From Salvia splendens (taxonomy: Eukaryota; Streptophyta; Magnoliopsida; Lamiales; Lamiaceae): 64,000 bases of DNA. The stretch's first letter is position 1. Every line of letters starts with the position of its first letter. The stretch spans positions 1 through 64,000 of the forward strand of contig NW_024599134.1 in NCBI RefSeq assembly GCF_004379255.2, written 5' to 3'. Below the pieces are notes generated by a model. That model saw nothing but the letters and a program-made list of their open reading frames with translations, was not told the origin of the DNA and ran no database searches. Position numbers and translations under genes: made by a program. This document shows, piece after piece, positions 33,791 to 46,814 of this stretch.

Positions 33791-35803
33791 TTCGTCATGT
33801 GCATGATTCTCTCAGGTTTCCTTCTTCTCATGATTAACTTGATAATCTACCAAGCTTTGAATCTTCACGATAACATTGACATCTCAATCAAATCCAAACC
33901 AAAACCAACAGCCTGTCGTAACCTTAATTGATTAATTTTGCATTTATTTATTATAATTGATGGTTTCCTCTTATGTTGGTTGATTGTAGGATGATTGCAT
34001 GTTTGGTTGCGGAAGAAAATTATGGAGTAACAATTTTGATTATGTACTTGTTATCTCTTGCTCCAATATTAAAATAGATTATTACTTTGCAATGTGAGAT
34101 GAAAAGATCTACTCATAATTGATATATACTATATCTATGGATGCATTTAGGGTCGACATATTGTGGCCCAAAATCGAGGTTTCTTAATATATCCATGGAT
34201 GCATTTAGGGTCGACATATTGTGGCCCAAAATCGAGGTTTCTAAGACCACTTTCAATGGTATTTTGGAACTTAAAATGAAGTACTTAGGAAATAATTAGT
34301 TCAATAGTACTTCAATACCCATCCAATTTAAGGTTTTAGAGTAAAATATCCATTTTTAGTTTACACCAAATCAAATTCAATAATCACTTTTTCAAATTTT
34401 ATGAGTAAAAAAAATTGTAGTGGATAAATAATATTCTTTTAAGTATGAATTTTGTATAAATGGTTAAAGTAAAATCACTATTCAAATTTACATTAAAATG
34501 AGTTTAAGTTTAGTTTAAATGGTTTGATAGGTTCCAATATGCAAAATTCCATAAACTAGATGCGTCAGCCCAATGACTCTTGATTTCCTTAGGCGAGAAT
34601 CAAAGAGTTCTTCCAGGCTCTTCAATTCGAAAGGATTTTATTATGGACTCAATGTCCCACATTGATTGTAAGAGTAACTTATGTGGGTTTATAGATTAAA
34701 TAAGCTTTCTTTTCTAACATACTATTCTTTTTTTTAATGAGTTTTCATGTTTGGTCTTAACATTGTACTTTCATTGAGATCCCAACAACTCATAGTGGTG
34801 GCTGGAAAAATAACTTGCATTGACCAACGAATATGTTTGGGGTCGACTCAAAGTGGTGGCCTAACGAGTATGTTTGGGGTCGACTCAGAGTGGTGGCTGG
34901 AAAAATAACTTGCGACCAACGAGATGTTTGGGGTTGACTCAAGGAGGTGGCCCACGGAGTTATGGCCGAGCAAAGAAGTCGTCGTGAACAATGAGAACTC
35001 AGAGTGGTGGCCATCGTGACCAACGAGAACGGTGGCACTTAGTTTAAGGGGGGTCGATTGTTACGGAATAATGTCCGACGTTGGTTGTGAGAGCAACGGG
35101 CTCTTTCTCCTAATAAGCTAGTCTTGTAAAATGAATTCTCCTCGTCGGTAACAGATTTTCATTCTCTTACATTTACTTTCGCAATTTCTCTCACTTCTCT
35201 CGTCTCTCTCTTATGCTCTATAAGCAATTCTCTTCTTCAATTTTTCTCACCTTGATCTATGTGAGGGGTGAGTGTGTTCTTCGCAGAGATAACCTTGTTG
35301 AGATCTGCTTTTGAAGCTGGCTTGGATTTACGTCCGTAGCCGGAAAATTTTAGAGAACTTGGGCTTGAGAGTGAGACCATGTTTTATCGTGACTAATTGA
35401 GGGTATTCTTTGTTGTTTTCCGGAGAAAGATTTGTATCTCCTCTTAACAACATGCTATCTTCAATAAAACTCATTACTAGCTCAGATATGCGATTGTGCT
35501 AGATATTAGCATTAATTTCTAATGCTATTTTTTCATATGTACTCTAATATTTTAGATTGCAATTTATTTCATAGTTCTAATGATTGTGTGTATATTCTTG
35601 TTACATAGTACTCTTTCCATAAAATGTTGATCATACATTAAGAGATCTGATCTTTACAATATCACATGTTAAAACTCAATAATAGTAGAATGATATGATA
35701 AACAAAGAAAAACTCTTATCATAAAAGAGACTAGGCATGGTAGATGAATATACAGTTACATTCAACCCTAGAAATCCCCAAAGACCCTTGCGGGGGTGGG
35801 ATT
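33791..35803. other. Intergenic DNA with degenerate repeats and LTR-like text
   Basis: No gene is supported. A 58-bp unit ('gcatttagggtcgacatatt') is duplicated at 34137-34242. From 34780 to 35040 a looser array of 'atgtttggggtcgactca' and 'gagtggtggctggaaaaata' phrases repeats. 'caatgtcccacattgattgt' (34650) and 'aatgtccgacgttggttgtg' (35072) both lead on to 'aataagc', resembling two worn copies of one LTR or TRIM end. Limits cannot be set. Confidence 0.4.
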
Positions 35804-37123
35804 TTAACCGGGAAGGAAGTAGGGAGGGTGTGAGTATATAGTAGTGAAGTGTTGTTGCTCCATTAGTAGAGCATCATCGTTTATGTTAGAGTAGTGTTGA
35901 TGAGGAGGCATCGTCCACTGCGGCTGTGGATTATAGTGAGGCAAGCCCTCATAGTTGGAGGAAGTACCCCTAACATTTTGATGCTCATGGCTACTCCATT
36001 CATAGTTGTTGAAACCGAGAGAGAGCTGTGAAATGGCAAACATGGTTGGGTCGAAATAAGGGGACTCGTGGCTCGGGAATGGCTTCTCGCTCAGTGCACG
36101 GAGACGTGGATCGCATTGCAATAGCTTCTCGTAGTGCCTGTCCAATAGCCCGGGTGGGAAACTCACATAGTGCCTCCTATGTTAACAATTTTATGAGATA
36201 TGAAAATCATAAAATAACTCTACAATAAGTAAAATGCAACTTTATAATACCTCCAAACGGGAGCTTGACCTCCGGTGAAATCAGAGGCCTGCTGCCAAAG
36301 GGTATGCTTTCGGGGCTGGGGATTGACCTCGCGGTAGAACAATGGCGGTTGGTTCAGCTGCAAAGAAACAGCCAATGTGTTGTAGAATCAAGAAACAAAA
36401 GAGAGGTAAAAGAGAAAAAGAAAAGAAAAGAAACCTCTATTTCAAGAGTGGCGGGGAGGTTGTGGGGTGTGATTGCCCTCATAGCAGAGATATGCGACCA
36501 CTGGATTTCGATCTTGCTCTTGAGAGCTCCATCCAGCACCTCCCACACCAGTTTGCGTTTCGCGTAATACATCTTGGCTGTGAGATCTCCTTCATGCCTA
36601 GTCATCCTCTGCATGCCCATTTCAACTAGTAAGATAGATAACTCATCTATCCTGAACTTATACGACCAGAAATGATCTGTTCTTATCATGTTTTGTTTAT
36701 TTTATATTTTCTACGTACGCACCTGCCATGATCCAATCCTGATGTAAAGTGCGGGGAAATTGGAAGCTTTTAACTTCTCAAGAGATCCCAAATCATCCGA
36801 TTTTCGGGCTTTGGACAAACTCATCTCGAGCAGATTCAGGAAAGATGGTGTTTTGCTTAGTGTCAATCCAAGAGGGCTTGACATCTCTTCATCTCCTTCC
36901 TACACAAAATACATAATTCAATCATTCAAATCTTGGATTTATGTATTATTACAAACGCAAAGCTGTAAGGAAACATGATGAGTGAAGAGAGAACCTGGTG
37001 ATCAGACTCCAGAGAGAGTCTTATTGTCTTAACACCACTGGAATCTTCTTCATACATGCTTTGATTTGCAAGTTGAAATGCGTGACATGTGCAAGAGCCT
37101 TGTTCGTAAACATTCTCACCCAT
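35804..37123 (-). CDS. TRF2/HOY1 PH-like domain protein
   Basis: Five in-phase exons (37123-36995, 36899-36723, 36608-36435, 36357-36251, 36173-35804) give 318 residues with no disablement. The N-terminus is variable; 'LKASNFPALYIRIGSWQ' enters the domain. Core segments are 'RHEGDLTAKMYYAKRKLVWE', 'VLDGALKSKIEIQWSHISAM', 'REVNPQPRKHTLWQQASDFT' and 'FPPGLLDRHYEKLLQCDPRL', diagnostic of the plant family named for a TRF2/HOY1-type PH-like fold. The C-terminal ~90 residues are low-complexity, rich in His, Pro, Tyr and Gln. The family is usually treated as a putative nuclear regulator; its biochemical role is not settled. Upstream (above 37123) is a ~150-bp leader region, then an ATT microsatellite. 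Confidence 0.82.
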
Positions 37124-37299
37124 TGTTTCTTCTTGTTTGATTTTGTTATGGATACAGATATTGGCTATATGTAGGAAAAAAGGCTGACGCTGACGTGGAG
37201 GATTGAGAAACACCTAAAATTTTAGAGAGAATGAAATTAGAAATGAAAGAGTCCTTTTTTGGCGGCAAGGAAAAATAAATTAGAGATTTTGCTGCCATC

Positions 37300-37300
<1 letters not shown>

Positions 37301-37342
<42 letters not shown>
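37301..37342. repeat. (ATT)n microsatellite
   Basis: Fourteen uninterrupted ATT/TTA triplets lie ~180 bp upstream of the TRF2/HOY1 PH-like gene start. Likely length-variable between individuals. Confidence 0.95.
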
Positions 37343-38481
37343 CGACTATGTTTATTTCAAGATTGGCCTGTTGTCATAAACTTTTGAGTACTTTATTTTT
37401 TCTTAACTCACTTTAGATTTATGAGGATTCTCATGGATTTCATCTCTAGATCTTAACTGGAATGTATAAAATATTTTAATTAATGAGATGCAAATCATGC
37501 AATGTTACTTTATTGAATTTCTACATCAGCTAATTAATTTGGATTAGCTTTTATAATAGAGGAATGCTGAGTAACTGCATAATAACTCCTTTTTTTCTTT
37601 CAGTTTAATCAGGCCAGGAGAATATCTTCGTAGTCGCTTTCATTCCATGTATTCAAGATAAGATGCAAGAATTGTTTATTATCTGTTATTATTATATTTA
37701 TTGTTAGTGCTTTTTGATTTAAGTCTGCTAAATGCTGCATGCCAACTACTATATCATATTACTAGTATTTTAAAAATAAATAAAAAAACAAACATTATGA
37801 CGTAGATTTAAAAAGGATTATTTAAACTAAAATATACTCCGTCTGTCCGCGATTAGGAGTCTCATTTGTTTTCGGTACGGATTTTCAGAAATGTTAAGAA
37901 AAATGTGGGTAAAACAAAGAAAGTGTGGAATACGAATCTCACTTGTATATATTAGTTTTAAATGATATGCGAGTGAAATGAGTTGGTGGAATGTGGGGCA
38001 TTTTTATCATTTATCATTTGTTGTGGATTATTTTAGATGGTTTGTGTGCTGATTAACTGAGTCTTTTCTTTTGATTGTTGTTGTCTTTGAGTTGAAGTTA
38101 TGGAATTGTTGTGTCTGAACCTCTATTTTGTTAAAATTATTTATGTTTTATTTATCTCCTTTTATAGTTTTGTTCGTCCAATGGACCAAGTGAATTGGAT
38201 TAGAACACTTTTTTAACATGGAAAAAATGGTTACCTTATCTTCATACCGTGCACTAATATTATATCAATAGAATTGAGAACAAAGATCCTCATTGATTAG
38301 GTGTGAAATATAAACACAAAAAGTAATTCTAATTGGATTGTGGACATAAATAAATAAATAATTAGAGTATTATATAAAAATAAAGCACGTGGAGACTTTG
38401 ATAGAAAGTGTTGGATGCCAAATCTTCAAACGGGTAAAGACTGCGCCTTGATGGCTTTTGTAATTGCATGCGCCAAAGTGA

Positions 38482-38519
<38 letters not shown>

Positions 38520-39706
38520 GCACATGTATCTAATAATGGTGGTGTTGATTTATTGTAGTTTTATCCAATGAAAGAAACAAGGGAAACTGTCACATTCTTT
38601 GACTAAGATTGGTGCTTATAATTAATTTGAGAGAGTGACCAATCATTACTTTTATTATGATTGTGATATATAGACGATATAGTTGGTCCTCATTTCTTGT
38701 ATTGGTCATCACGTTTCAAATTGGAAATCAATGTCGACTCATGAATTCTTTATTATTTTATACTATGCCCACTACATTGTTATTTTATTAGACCATAAAA
38801 AATATCAAAGAAATTTTTTACTAGATATGTTACTAAAATTTGAATCTGAGACTTCGAACTCAAATTCTTAACATGGCTTCCCCAAACTATTATTTTGATA
38901 AAATAAAATATAGAACACTGTCAAGTAGTGTGAAATGCAAGGAGTAAGCATTTTTGGTTCTCCAATCATAGTTATGCCCTTTTTTTGGTTGATGGAAGTG
39001 TGACTAGGGAATTGGACCCATATATTAAAGAGTAGCTAGATCATCACAAAAATTCCTTTTCCATAGATGTTTTTTTTTAAATTTCACTAAACCCTAATTG
39101 ATCATAGACATGCTATAGGGAACATGTGGAGTGACGCCAAGAGAGACCCCTCCTAAATAACATGACATTTTTTTTATTCTAAAACCTATTTGATCATAGA
39201 TATGCTATAGGGAAAATTCCACAAAATTCCTAGACATAGTTTGTTTTAGCTAGTTTGAAGATGGCTAAGAAAATAGATACATTTACTTGAGGTAGCAAGT
39301 AGTAGTAATAATAGTTGTGGACACAGGGATGATTATTTGACAAAATGACTCAGGGGTGATCATTTGACGAAATTTGCTTAGAATTTTTGTAAGTGTATTT
39401 ATCTTTTATATTTAAAGATGAATGTAGAGGCATATGTACATGATGATCTTATATTTTAAATTGAGTTAGAATTAAATTACAAATTAGTTTCGTTATTAGT
39501 ATGATTCTATAGCAATAAAAAAGAAATTATATGCAAATTTATGACAAATTTTCACATGATTATGAGCTTGATTTGAAACAAATATAGAATATTTAATAAA
39601 AAAAAATTTTTTTTCTTAAAATATACTATAGATATTTAACTTAAAATTTATATACTTCATTAAATAGTTGCAAAATGATTAGTGTGCGATTTATATTATA
39701 CATTAG
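37343..39706. other. AT-rich intergenic DNA with MITE fragment and dinucleotide repeat
   Basis: A one-ended Stowaway-like piece starts at 37835 ('tactccgtctgtccgcgatt') and fades near 38010. A (CT)n(CA)n microsatellite lies at ~38485-38522. 'tgatcatagacatgctatag' and 'tgatcatagatatgctatag' recur near 39100 and 39193. No gene found. Confidence 0.5.
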
Positions 39707-39931
39707 TACTCTCTTTGTCTATAAAAAAATAATGTAGTTTCATTTTATCTTTTTGGGTGTTCATAAAAAATAGTCTCATTTCAAACATGAAACTATCTTT
39801 CATATTTCACTCACTTTTTCCATCTATCTTTTACTTTACCTACTCTTTCTCCCTCCTACTTTACTTATCAATTTCTCATTAAAATCCGTACCATCCACCA
39901 ATGAGACTATTTTTCGTGTCTGAATGAAGTA
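39707..39931. mobile_element. Stowaway-like MITE, diverged
   Basis: The left 'tactctctttgtctataaaa' is mirrored by 'tttttcgtgtctgaatgaag'. The inner stretch 'ttcactcactttttccatct' is partly self-complementary. Old copy. Confidence 0.5.
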
Positions 39932-40127
39932 TTTATAAATTTATTTTCAAGGTAATATATAATTTTTTTAATTATGTATATACAATTTGTTTATATATAT
40001 GTCACTACCTTAATGTATAGGTTAGTTCGAATCTATGGGGTATTAATTGTGTAGGTGCATGGTCTGTAAAAAGCTATTGGTCCGAAGTCCGAACTCATTG
40101 CCATATGTGAAATTTTAATGGTCATTA

Positions 40128-42021
40128 GGCCATCTACAACGCTGTTCCTATACCGTTCCTTAAACCACTATTTGAGGGCCCCACTGTACTTATTTACTCC
40201 ATTCCTTAACTAAGGAACGGAACCTGCAACCCTTCGTTTCTTATCCGTTCCTTAAATTACTATTCATTCAATTTCATTTTTTATTTTTATTTCCAACCCA
40301 ATTCAATTTAAATAAACACACTTTAATAAAAAACAAACACACTTTATTAAAAAACACACAACATTAAAAAAAATTAAAACTTAAACTAAAAAAAAACAAA
40401 AAAAAAACACACACTTCAACGTGGGAAAATAAAAAAAACTACTCCGCCGGCGAATCATCCTCCGGAGGCGGTCGAGGTTTAGGGGGAGTCGGAAGGCCAA
40501 GTTGTGCTGCCATAGCAACAATTCCGTTCCACCTGGCCGTGAATTGGGCATACGAGAAGCGGGAAGGGTCCGCCATTGTGGCGGTTATGTACGCCACCAT
40601 AAGTGTGTCCAAGCCTCCCCGCGAGCCCGATCCCGAGGCCGACTGGCTTGATTCGCCTCGGCCCTTCCTCGCTCTAGCCGCCTTCGCCGCCTTCGTCCCT
40701 TGCGGCCGACGGCGCCCACGGCTGGATCCCCCGTATTCGCCGGGCGTTGGATCCCCCGTACCCCCAAACACCTGCGGTTCACCCTCGCTGGCCCCACCGG
40801 TGTCACCAGACGAGTAGTTGCCGGTCGCCGTGTGCTTCGTGCGCTTCGAGGTTGAGCCCGAGCTCGAGCGGACACCGCCAGCCCATCTTTCCTCGTCCTT
40901 GACGAGCTGCCAAATATCAACATATTTGAACTGTAGCCCGGTGTCCTGGTAGAAGACGCGCAAAGCCGCCCTCAGAATGTCGGCGCCCGAAGCTCCGCTT
41001 TGGTAGTTCGCCTCTTCGGCCGAGTAGATGCCGCAAAATTTTTTGACCTGTACGTCGACTCGGCCAAAGTGAGCACGGAGCATTGTATATTTGCGCTTCC
41101 GGGCCACTTTCGGCTTAGTCTGGTGGTAGACATCGCGGATCTTTTCCCAGAAGCACTTGGCGGCTTGTTGATTCCCGACGATGGGATCGTACGAGACGGT
41201 GAGCCAGGCGGTGTACACCGCCTTTGTTTCTTCGTTGCTGTACGGATGCCGGCCCAGATCCTCCGGTTCCTCCTCCTCCGCCTCCTCGGCCGCCTCAGAC
41301 GCAGCCCTGGAGCTTTCACCGCCTCGGCCTCCTCCCTAGGTGGGTTCAACGGGGATATTCTCCCGAATCTGGGACAAACCCTGAGAAAGCCGCGAGCCGG
41401 GTGGTCGTGCGTAGGCATCCACATCGAAAGTGGGTGGTTGGTACCCACCCGGCGTCGCCGACCCCTGGGTGCCAGGCGTCGACGACCCGGAACCACCAAG
41501 TGTGTTGTACATGGTCTGCCAATCGCCGAACGCGTTGAGATCCCACCCACCGGAGCCGTCACCGCCGTAGTTGCCATCGCCGGACATTTTGTGTAGAGAT
41601 TGAATATGAAAATTGGAGAGGAAATGATGTTGGTTGTGTGTGAAATGAGAATGAAGTAGGAGTATTTATAGAATAAGAAAATAAAAATAAAATAAAAAAA
41701 AAAAAAAAGTTAAAAAAACGATAATATTACCGTTATAAAAAAAATTAAAAAAATCAATTTTTTTTAAAAAAAAATAATTATTGCGTCAGCAGGTGACGTG
41801 TCCCACTCGCGGGTCGGCGAGTGGAACTCACGCACGCTGCGGGGAGCGCCACGTCGCCGAAGCCCGTGGCGGCACAGACCGTGCCGCGTTTCGTTCCGTC
41901 GGCACCTGGCATGGAATGGGAACGGAACCGGGACGAAACCATGCGCCGCAACGCGTTCCGCGGCGAAACCGTTCCGGCGGAACGGCACGCGGAACGCCGG
42001 CGGCCCGCGTTGCGGGTGCTC
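40128..42021. mobile_element. PIF/Harbinger element 1 with ORF1-like gene
   Basis: Flanked by TTA on both sides (40125-40127, 42022-42024). The termini are inverted: 'ggccatctacaacgctgttc' on the left against 'gcgttgcgggtgctc' on the right. 'gttcc' and 'ggaac' motifs multiply in both subterminal regions ('ccgttccttaaac' left, 'gcggaacgccggcggcc' right). It carries one gene on the minus strand and no DDE transposase, so it depends on a partner for movement. Confidence 0.8.
40439..41587 (-). pseudogene. PIF/Harbinger ORF1-type Myb/SANT-like protein
   Basis: One frame from ATG 41587 to the stop at 40439 spans 383 codons. It is open except for a TAG at 41338-41336 between 'SQIRENIPVEPT' and 'GGGRGGESS'. 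The core 'AVYTAWLTVSYDPIVGNQQA' then 'KCFWEKIRDVYHQTKP' is the trihelix/Myb-like DNA-binding region. 'DVQVKKFCGIYSAEEANYQS' and 'FKYVDIWQLVKDEERW' continue the family signature, often mislabelled 'glutathione S-transferase T3-like' in plant annotations. The C-terminus is basic and low-complexity. ORF1 proteins of this superfamily help the transposase enter the nucleus or bind DNA. A glutamine-to-stop change is the simplest explanation of the TAG. Confidence 0.78.
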
Positions 42022-42446
42022 TTACTACAACTAATGGTTATTTATGTTTAGATTTATTTAATGACTACATATGTCAAATTGTAGCAGCATATTTAAGAAA
42101 ATAAGAAATCTTTAGTCTTAATCTCGCTCAAGTTCAATCCATCTAATTTAGTAATTGGAAATCTAGTCATCAATCTCTCCTAACATCATATCAACTAACT
42201 TATATCCCGTTAGCAATTTCGTATTATTTATTTAAATATTCACATGTGATATTTTAAATTAAACAAACATTATGATTTATGAATTACGCAAAAGAAACTC
42301 TTACTCTAATCTTTATTGTCATTTTAGTTTGTTACCCTAATCTTTAGTGTCATTTTACTTTTTGTTCAATAAAGTATTTTGCAATCTACTCTCTTTTGTT
42401 TATAACGTAGACTAATTAATTTATCTCTAAGGAGTGAATTGTAAAA

Positions 42447-42610
42447 TACTCTCTTCGTCCCTTAAAAATTGATAAAGTTGTATATGACACGAGTTTTAAT
42501 ATGCAACTGGTAAAATTAGAAAGAGATATGAAAAAATAAGAGAGAGAAGGAAAAGATAGTTGGAGCAAATTTTTCTTACTTAGACTCCATTTAATTTTAG
42601 AGGATGGTTC
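42447..42610. mobile_element. MITE fragment
   Basis: Starts 'tactctcttcgtcccttaaa'. The right end, near 'tagactccatttaattttag', is worn. Confidence 0.4.
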
Positions 42611-42954
42611 AAAATGAAAAATTAGTCTATCTTTCAGTTTTTTTTCTCCTTGGAGCTATTTCAGTCATTCTCTTAATTTATTATTTTTATCTCCTCGACT
42701 ATTCCCCAATTTTCTCTCTCTCCCATTTATTTAATTTCTATTCACCCTCTCCTTTTTCGTTTTTCTCACTCCCAATTAAATAATACTAAATGGAAGATGA
42801 TGTGTTAAAAAATCATTTGATAAATGCTCTACATTATATTTTAGTTTGCATTTACTAAATTTCGGTATATCTTTTACTTTGATACTCAAGATAGTTAACT
42901 TTAAAATGCTCTATATCAAAACTTTAGTCCCTTAAAGTCATATTTTGTCATTTT

Positions 42955-43173
42955 CATTCGTCCCTAAATAAAAATAATAGTATATTTTTATTTTTACCAT
43001 AAATGATAATTAGATCTCACATTCCACCAACTTATTCTACTAACATTTTATTATAAAATAAATATATATAAGTGAGACTTATATTCTACTAATTTATTCA
43101 ACAATTTTTCTTTACATTTCTTAAAACTCGTGTCATAACCAAATATGACTCTTATATAGGAATGGAAGGAGTA
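42955..43173. mobile_element. Stowaway-like MITE
   Basis: 'cattcgtccctaaataaaaa' opens and 'tataggaatggaaggagta' closes the element, with the group's standard interior ('tcacattccaccaacttatt'). Confidence 0.6.
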
Positions 43174-43210
43174 TAATACATAATGGGTTAATACAAATAT
43201 GCATGTATCC

Positions 43211-43418
43211 TACTCCCTCCGTCCGCGAATAGGAGTCTTGTTTTTTCATTTTGATTCGTTCGTGCCCTGTTCATAATTACTAAATGATAAATAAACCCCA
43301 CATTCTACTAACTCATTCCACATATTCTACTAACTTTCTTCCACTTATTTTTCTTAACATTTCTTAAAATCCGTGTCGAAATAAAATGAAAATCTTATTC
43401 GCGGATAGAGGGAGCACT
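43211..43418. mobile_element. Stowaway-like MITE
   Basis: Nearly perfect ends: 'tactccctccgtccgcgaat' and 'attcgcggatagagggag'. The first eighteen bases differ from the neighbours by the cgcgaatag variant, shared with the fragment at 37835. Confidence 0.75.
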
Positions 43419-44012
43419 ATATTTAAACTACTATGTTCTATTAGTGGAAGTATATATGTAAATGACATATTCGGGGATATATTAAATAACATGCAAGTTC
43501 AAAGTTTATCTATTTATTGTATGTATAGTATATATTTAATTCACGTACAGTTTATTTATAAATATATGTATTTTTGAAATTAATAATTAATTATTTAGAG
43601 CATTTAATAAATGACTATTTATCCATCTTCTTGTCATTTATTAAATAAATGTGAGAGAAAAATGGAGAAAATAGAGGAAATAGAAATTAAATAAATGAGA
43701 GAGCGAATAAAATGGGTACATGAGAAGATGATTTGGAAGTAAAAAGTTATGAGCGAATAGCGATGACTAAATTATTTGTCACAGTTAGAGAAGCGTAAAA
43801 ACGTGCGAAACAATACAAAATTACCTTAAATTAAATTAAGTCTTTTTCCAAAAATCTTTGATCCTATTCAGTGGCTAATGCAAAAATATTAGCAGAGGTT
43901 GTACAGTAAATTTTATTTTTAGTTAACATCCACTTCTTTCATTTTTTAAAAATAGAGATTTCTGTAGCGGCATGTGTTTTAAAGTGAAATCGGTATAGTA
44001 TAAAATAAAAAT

Positions 44013-44230
44013 TACTCCCTCCGTCCCATAATAATTGTCACTCTTATTGTAGGCGAGTTTTAAAAAATGTAAAGAAAAATTGGTTGGAAAAGTCAGTGGA
44101 ATGTGAGACCCACTTTTTTATGTTGGTTTTATAATAAAATGTGAGTGAAGTGAGTTAGTGGAATGTGAGACCTACTTATCATTTATGGTAAAAATGAAGT
44201 GTGAAAATTATTGTGGGATGGATAGAAATG
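44013..44230. mobile_element. Stowaway-like MITE
   Basis: 'tactccctccgtcccataat' is mirrored by 'attattgtgggatggatag'. The right terminus has lost its last bases where the next element begins. Confidence 0.65.
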
Positions 44231-44236
44231 GAAAAA

Positions 44237-44502
44237 GTGTCATCCCGCTTAAGATGACACATTTTCCTTTTTAGTTTATCCCAACTTAGATGACACATTT
44301 CCTTTTTTGGAAACTTTCTATCTCTAATTAATACACTTAACCACTTTTTCTCACTACGATTAAAATATCCATCTTTCTTTATCTCTCTACTTTAATACTT
44401 ACACCCATCTTTTCTCTCTCCAATTAAACACCTTAACCAATAACACCTAAAATCCTGAGCCGGCCAAGAAATGTGTCATCTTAGCCGGCACGGAGGGAGT
44501 AC
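44237..44502. mobile_element. Stowaway-like MITE, gatgacacatt subtype
   Basis: The left 'catcccgcttaagatgacac' matches the reverse of 'gtgtcatcttagccggcacg' on the right. It is the same subtype as 2594-2852. Confidence 0.65.
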
Positions 44503-44522
44503 TGTATAAACATTTAATAAGA

Positions 44523-45310
44523 TACTCCATTCGTCCCACTTTATGAGCCCTGGTTGGAATATTCAATAAATGGTAAGGGCGTCCACAACCCCGGCCCGGA
44601 TTCAGGCCCCAAGTTCGCTCCACGTCATCATTCTCCTAAATTTCAGGCCCAGGCCACAACTCCTATAACCCTACAGTCCCCATCCAGGCCCCAACTATTA
44701 AATTGCACTATTCACAATTTCATCCTATTTTACTTGTAAAAATTGAAAACATTGAGCAATTATAACACGAAAAATTCATTTTTAATTCAAAAATAATAAA
44801 TTATAGACTAGAAATTTTAAAAATTGATCAAAATAGGAAAATCAAAATGAGAGCTTCACTTCCAAATTTCCAACATATAATTATAAATTATACTATAAAC
44901 TAATAAAAACATAAAAAAATCTCCCTCTTTCGTCGCCCCTCTCCCTCTTCCGTTCGGCCCGAACCCTCTCTCTACGGGGCACGGCTCCGCATCCTCCAAC
45001 CCCGCGCCGGGCCGCAACGGGGAGCGTCCCGGGCCTCAACCGCAGCACCAGGCGCGTCCTGGGCCGCTCCTCGCCATCCTCCATCGAGCCAGGCCGCAGG
45101 CCGGGACCCAGGTGCAGTCCGGCCCACGGCGTTAGTGATGATCTGATAGGCCCCACATTCCACTAACTTTTTCCACTCACATTTTATTATAAAACTAATA
45201 TATAAAAGTATGATCCACATTCCATTATCTCTTTTAATCCGCTTTCCTTCACATTTCTTAAAATTCATGTCGAACTCAAATGGAACTCCTAAAGTGGGAC
45301 GGAGGGAGTA
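44523..45310. mobile_element. Stowaway-like MITE split by a PIF-type MITE
   Basis: The outer ends 'tactccattcgtcccacttt' and 'aaagtgggacggagggagta' pair well. The interior is interrupted after 'caataaatggtaa' by a GC-rich element (44577-45143) and resumes at 'taggccccacattccactaa'. Confidence 0.75.
44577..45143. mobile_element. GC-rich PIF/Harbinger-type MITE (family of 52054-52521)
   Basis: The left end 'gggcgtccacaaccccggcc' with 'cggattcaggc' matches the reverse complement of the right end of the 52054 element. The right end ('gcctgcggcctggctcgatg' reversed, then 'gttagtgatgatc') matches that element's left end. It is therefore the same family in opposite orientation. Flanks are taa and tga, one base apart. 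Confidence 0.6.
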
Positions 45311-45654
45311 TAACAGTAGTAAAAGCATGTAGTACATTTTAAAATTAAAGTGCAACAATTAAATATTTTTAATACACTAAAAAGTACTCACTTTATCCAC
45401 TGAAAATGACTCATTTTACTTTTCGGTTTGTCTCAACGAATCCATTACTAAAAATTGAAACACTTTTATCCATATTTTATTCTCTCTCTTAGTTTACTCT
45501 ATTCACTTAAAACACAAAAATAAAGTTGCATAAAATCTTGTGTCGCCTAAAGAAAGGGGTCATCTTCCTTGGGAAAGAGGGAGTACTAATACAAATAGAA
45601 TACGTGATATAGGCGTAGCTTATTGGCAGGGGACTTCACATTTGCCAATTTTAC

Positions 45655-45892
45655 TACTCCCTCCGTCCCAACTAAGTTTAGTCGTATTCCATTTTAGGAT
45701 GTCCCAACTAAGTTGAGTCATTTCTTTTTTTAACAAAAAACAAAACATCCAATCGCTCTTACTTTATTCTATCATCTACTTTAGTCTCTCATTATCTTTC
45801 CTATATTATTCATCTCTCCTATTTTTCAACACAATTTTTTTAATCTTTGTGTCTAAAAGTTTTGACTCAACTTAGTTGGGACTGAGGGAGTA
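45655..45892. mobile_element. Stowaway-like MITE
   Basis: 'tactccctccgtcccaacta' pairs with 'cttagttgggactgagggag'. A distinct subtype with the 'aactaagtt' motif just inside both ends. Confidence 0.75.
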
Positions 45893-46814
45893 TTATTATT
45901 AAGTTAATTAGTCTTGGTTATCTCATCTTCTTCCTCAAGAAGAACCGATAACCATTTTGTTTTTCTAAACTTCCTTCTGCAATTTCAAATTTCAGCCCCT
46001 TCTTCTTATTTACATTTTAGACTTCACATATCGTAGTTTGGAGAGGTGCTAAAGACATTTTTCAGAAATTTCAAAACCTTTTGAAGTACAAAATATTTTT
46101 TAAAAAAAATAAAATTGGGGAGGGCTTAAGCCCTTCCTTCATTGGCTGTGTGTTCGCCACTGATCCTATTTATTTTCATAATAATCCTGTCTATCTGGAA
46201 GTTATATATAACTAAAAATCATCTCAAATATTGGTTCTTATCATATTTTGTTTATTTATCATTCTTATCAAACTGATCATGATTTTGCAGTACACTCTAT
46301 TTCAAACTACAAGTTCAAGAGACTTTTATATATTAGCTCATAATGTTGTATTTTTGTCACATTCTAAACTCTGATAGATTTCAGAATGAGTTTCAATTCG
46401 CTGATTCTTAAGAATATAGGATTGAGATACACAATGTTTTTTAGAATAAGAGTTTTTTGAAGTCTTAGTATATTTTATTTTATATGTAGAATTAAATACT
46501 TCTTTTATGATGATAATAATTTTTTTGGATTTTAAAAAGTAACCCTAGGGCCTACTCTAGATCGCTAGAGGACTAATCCCTCGTCCCAACACCCAGAGCA
46601 TCAAGCGAATGGAACTAACTAAATGGTTTGCTTCATGCACGAAGATAGACATCAAATATGTTCATTATACCCTTTTTGGATGTATCAACTTAAGTGAGAC
46701 ATTTCCTTTTGACAATAATTAACTTATTCTATTCTCTTATCTCTCCTACTTTAGTATTTCTCTTTTTATTTCTTACTTTATTCTGTCTTACTTTATTATC
46801 TCTTTGTCTTTATT

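Noticed and set aside
40439..41577. Several plus- and minus-strand frames over the GC-rich part of the PIF element
   Set aside because: They are shadows of the ORF1-like frame on the minus strand; only that frame has family motifs.
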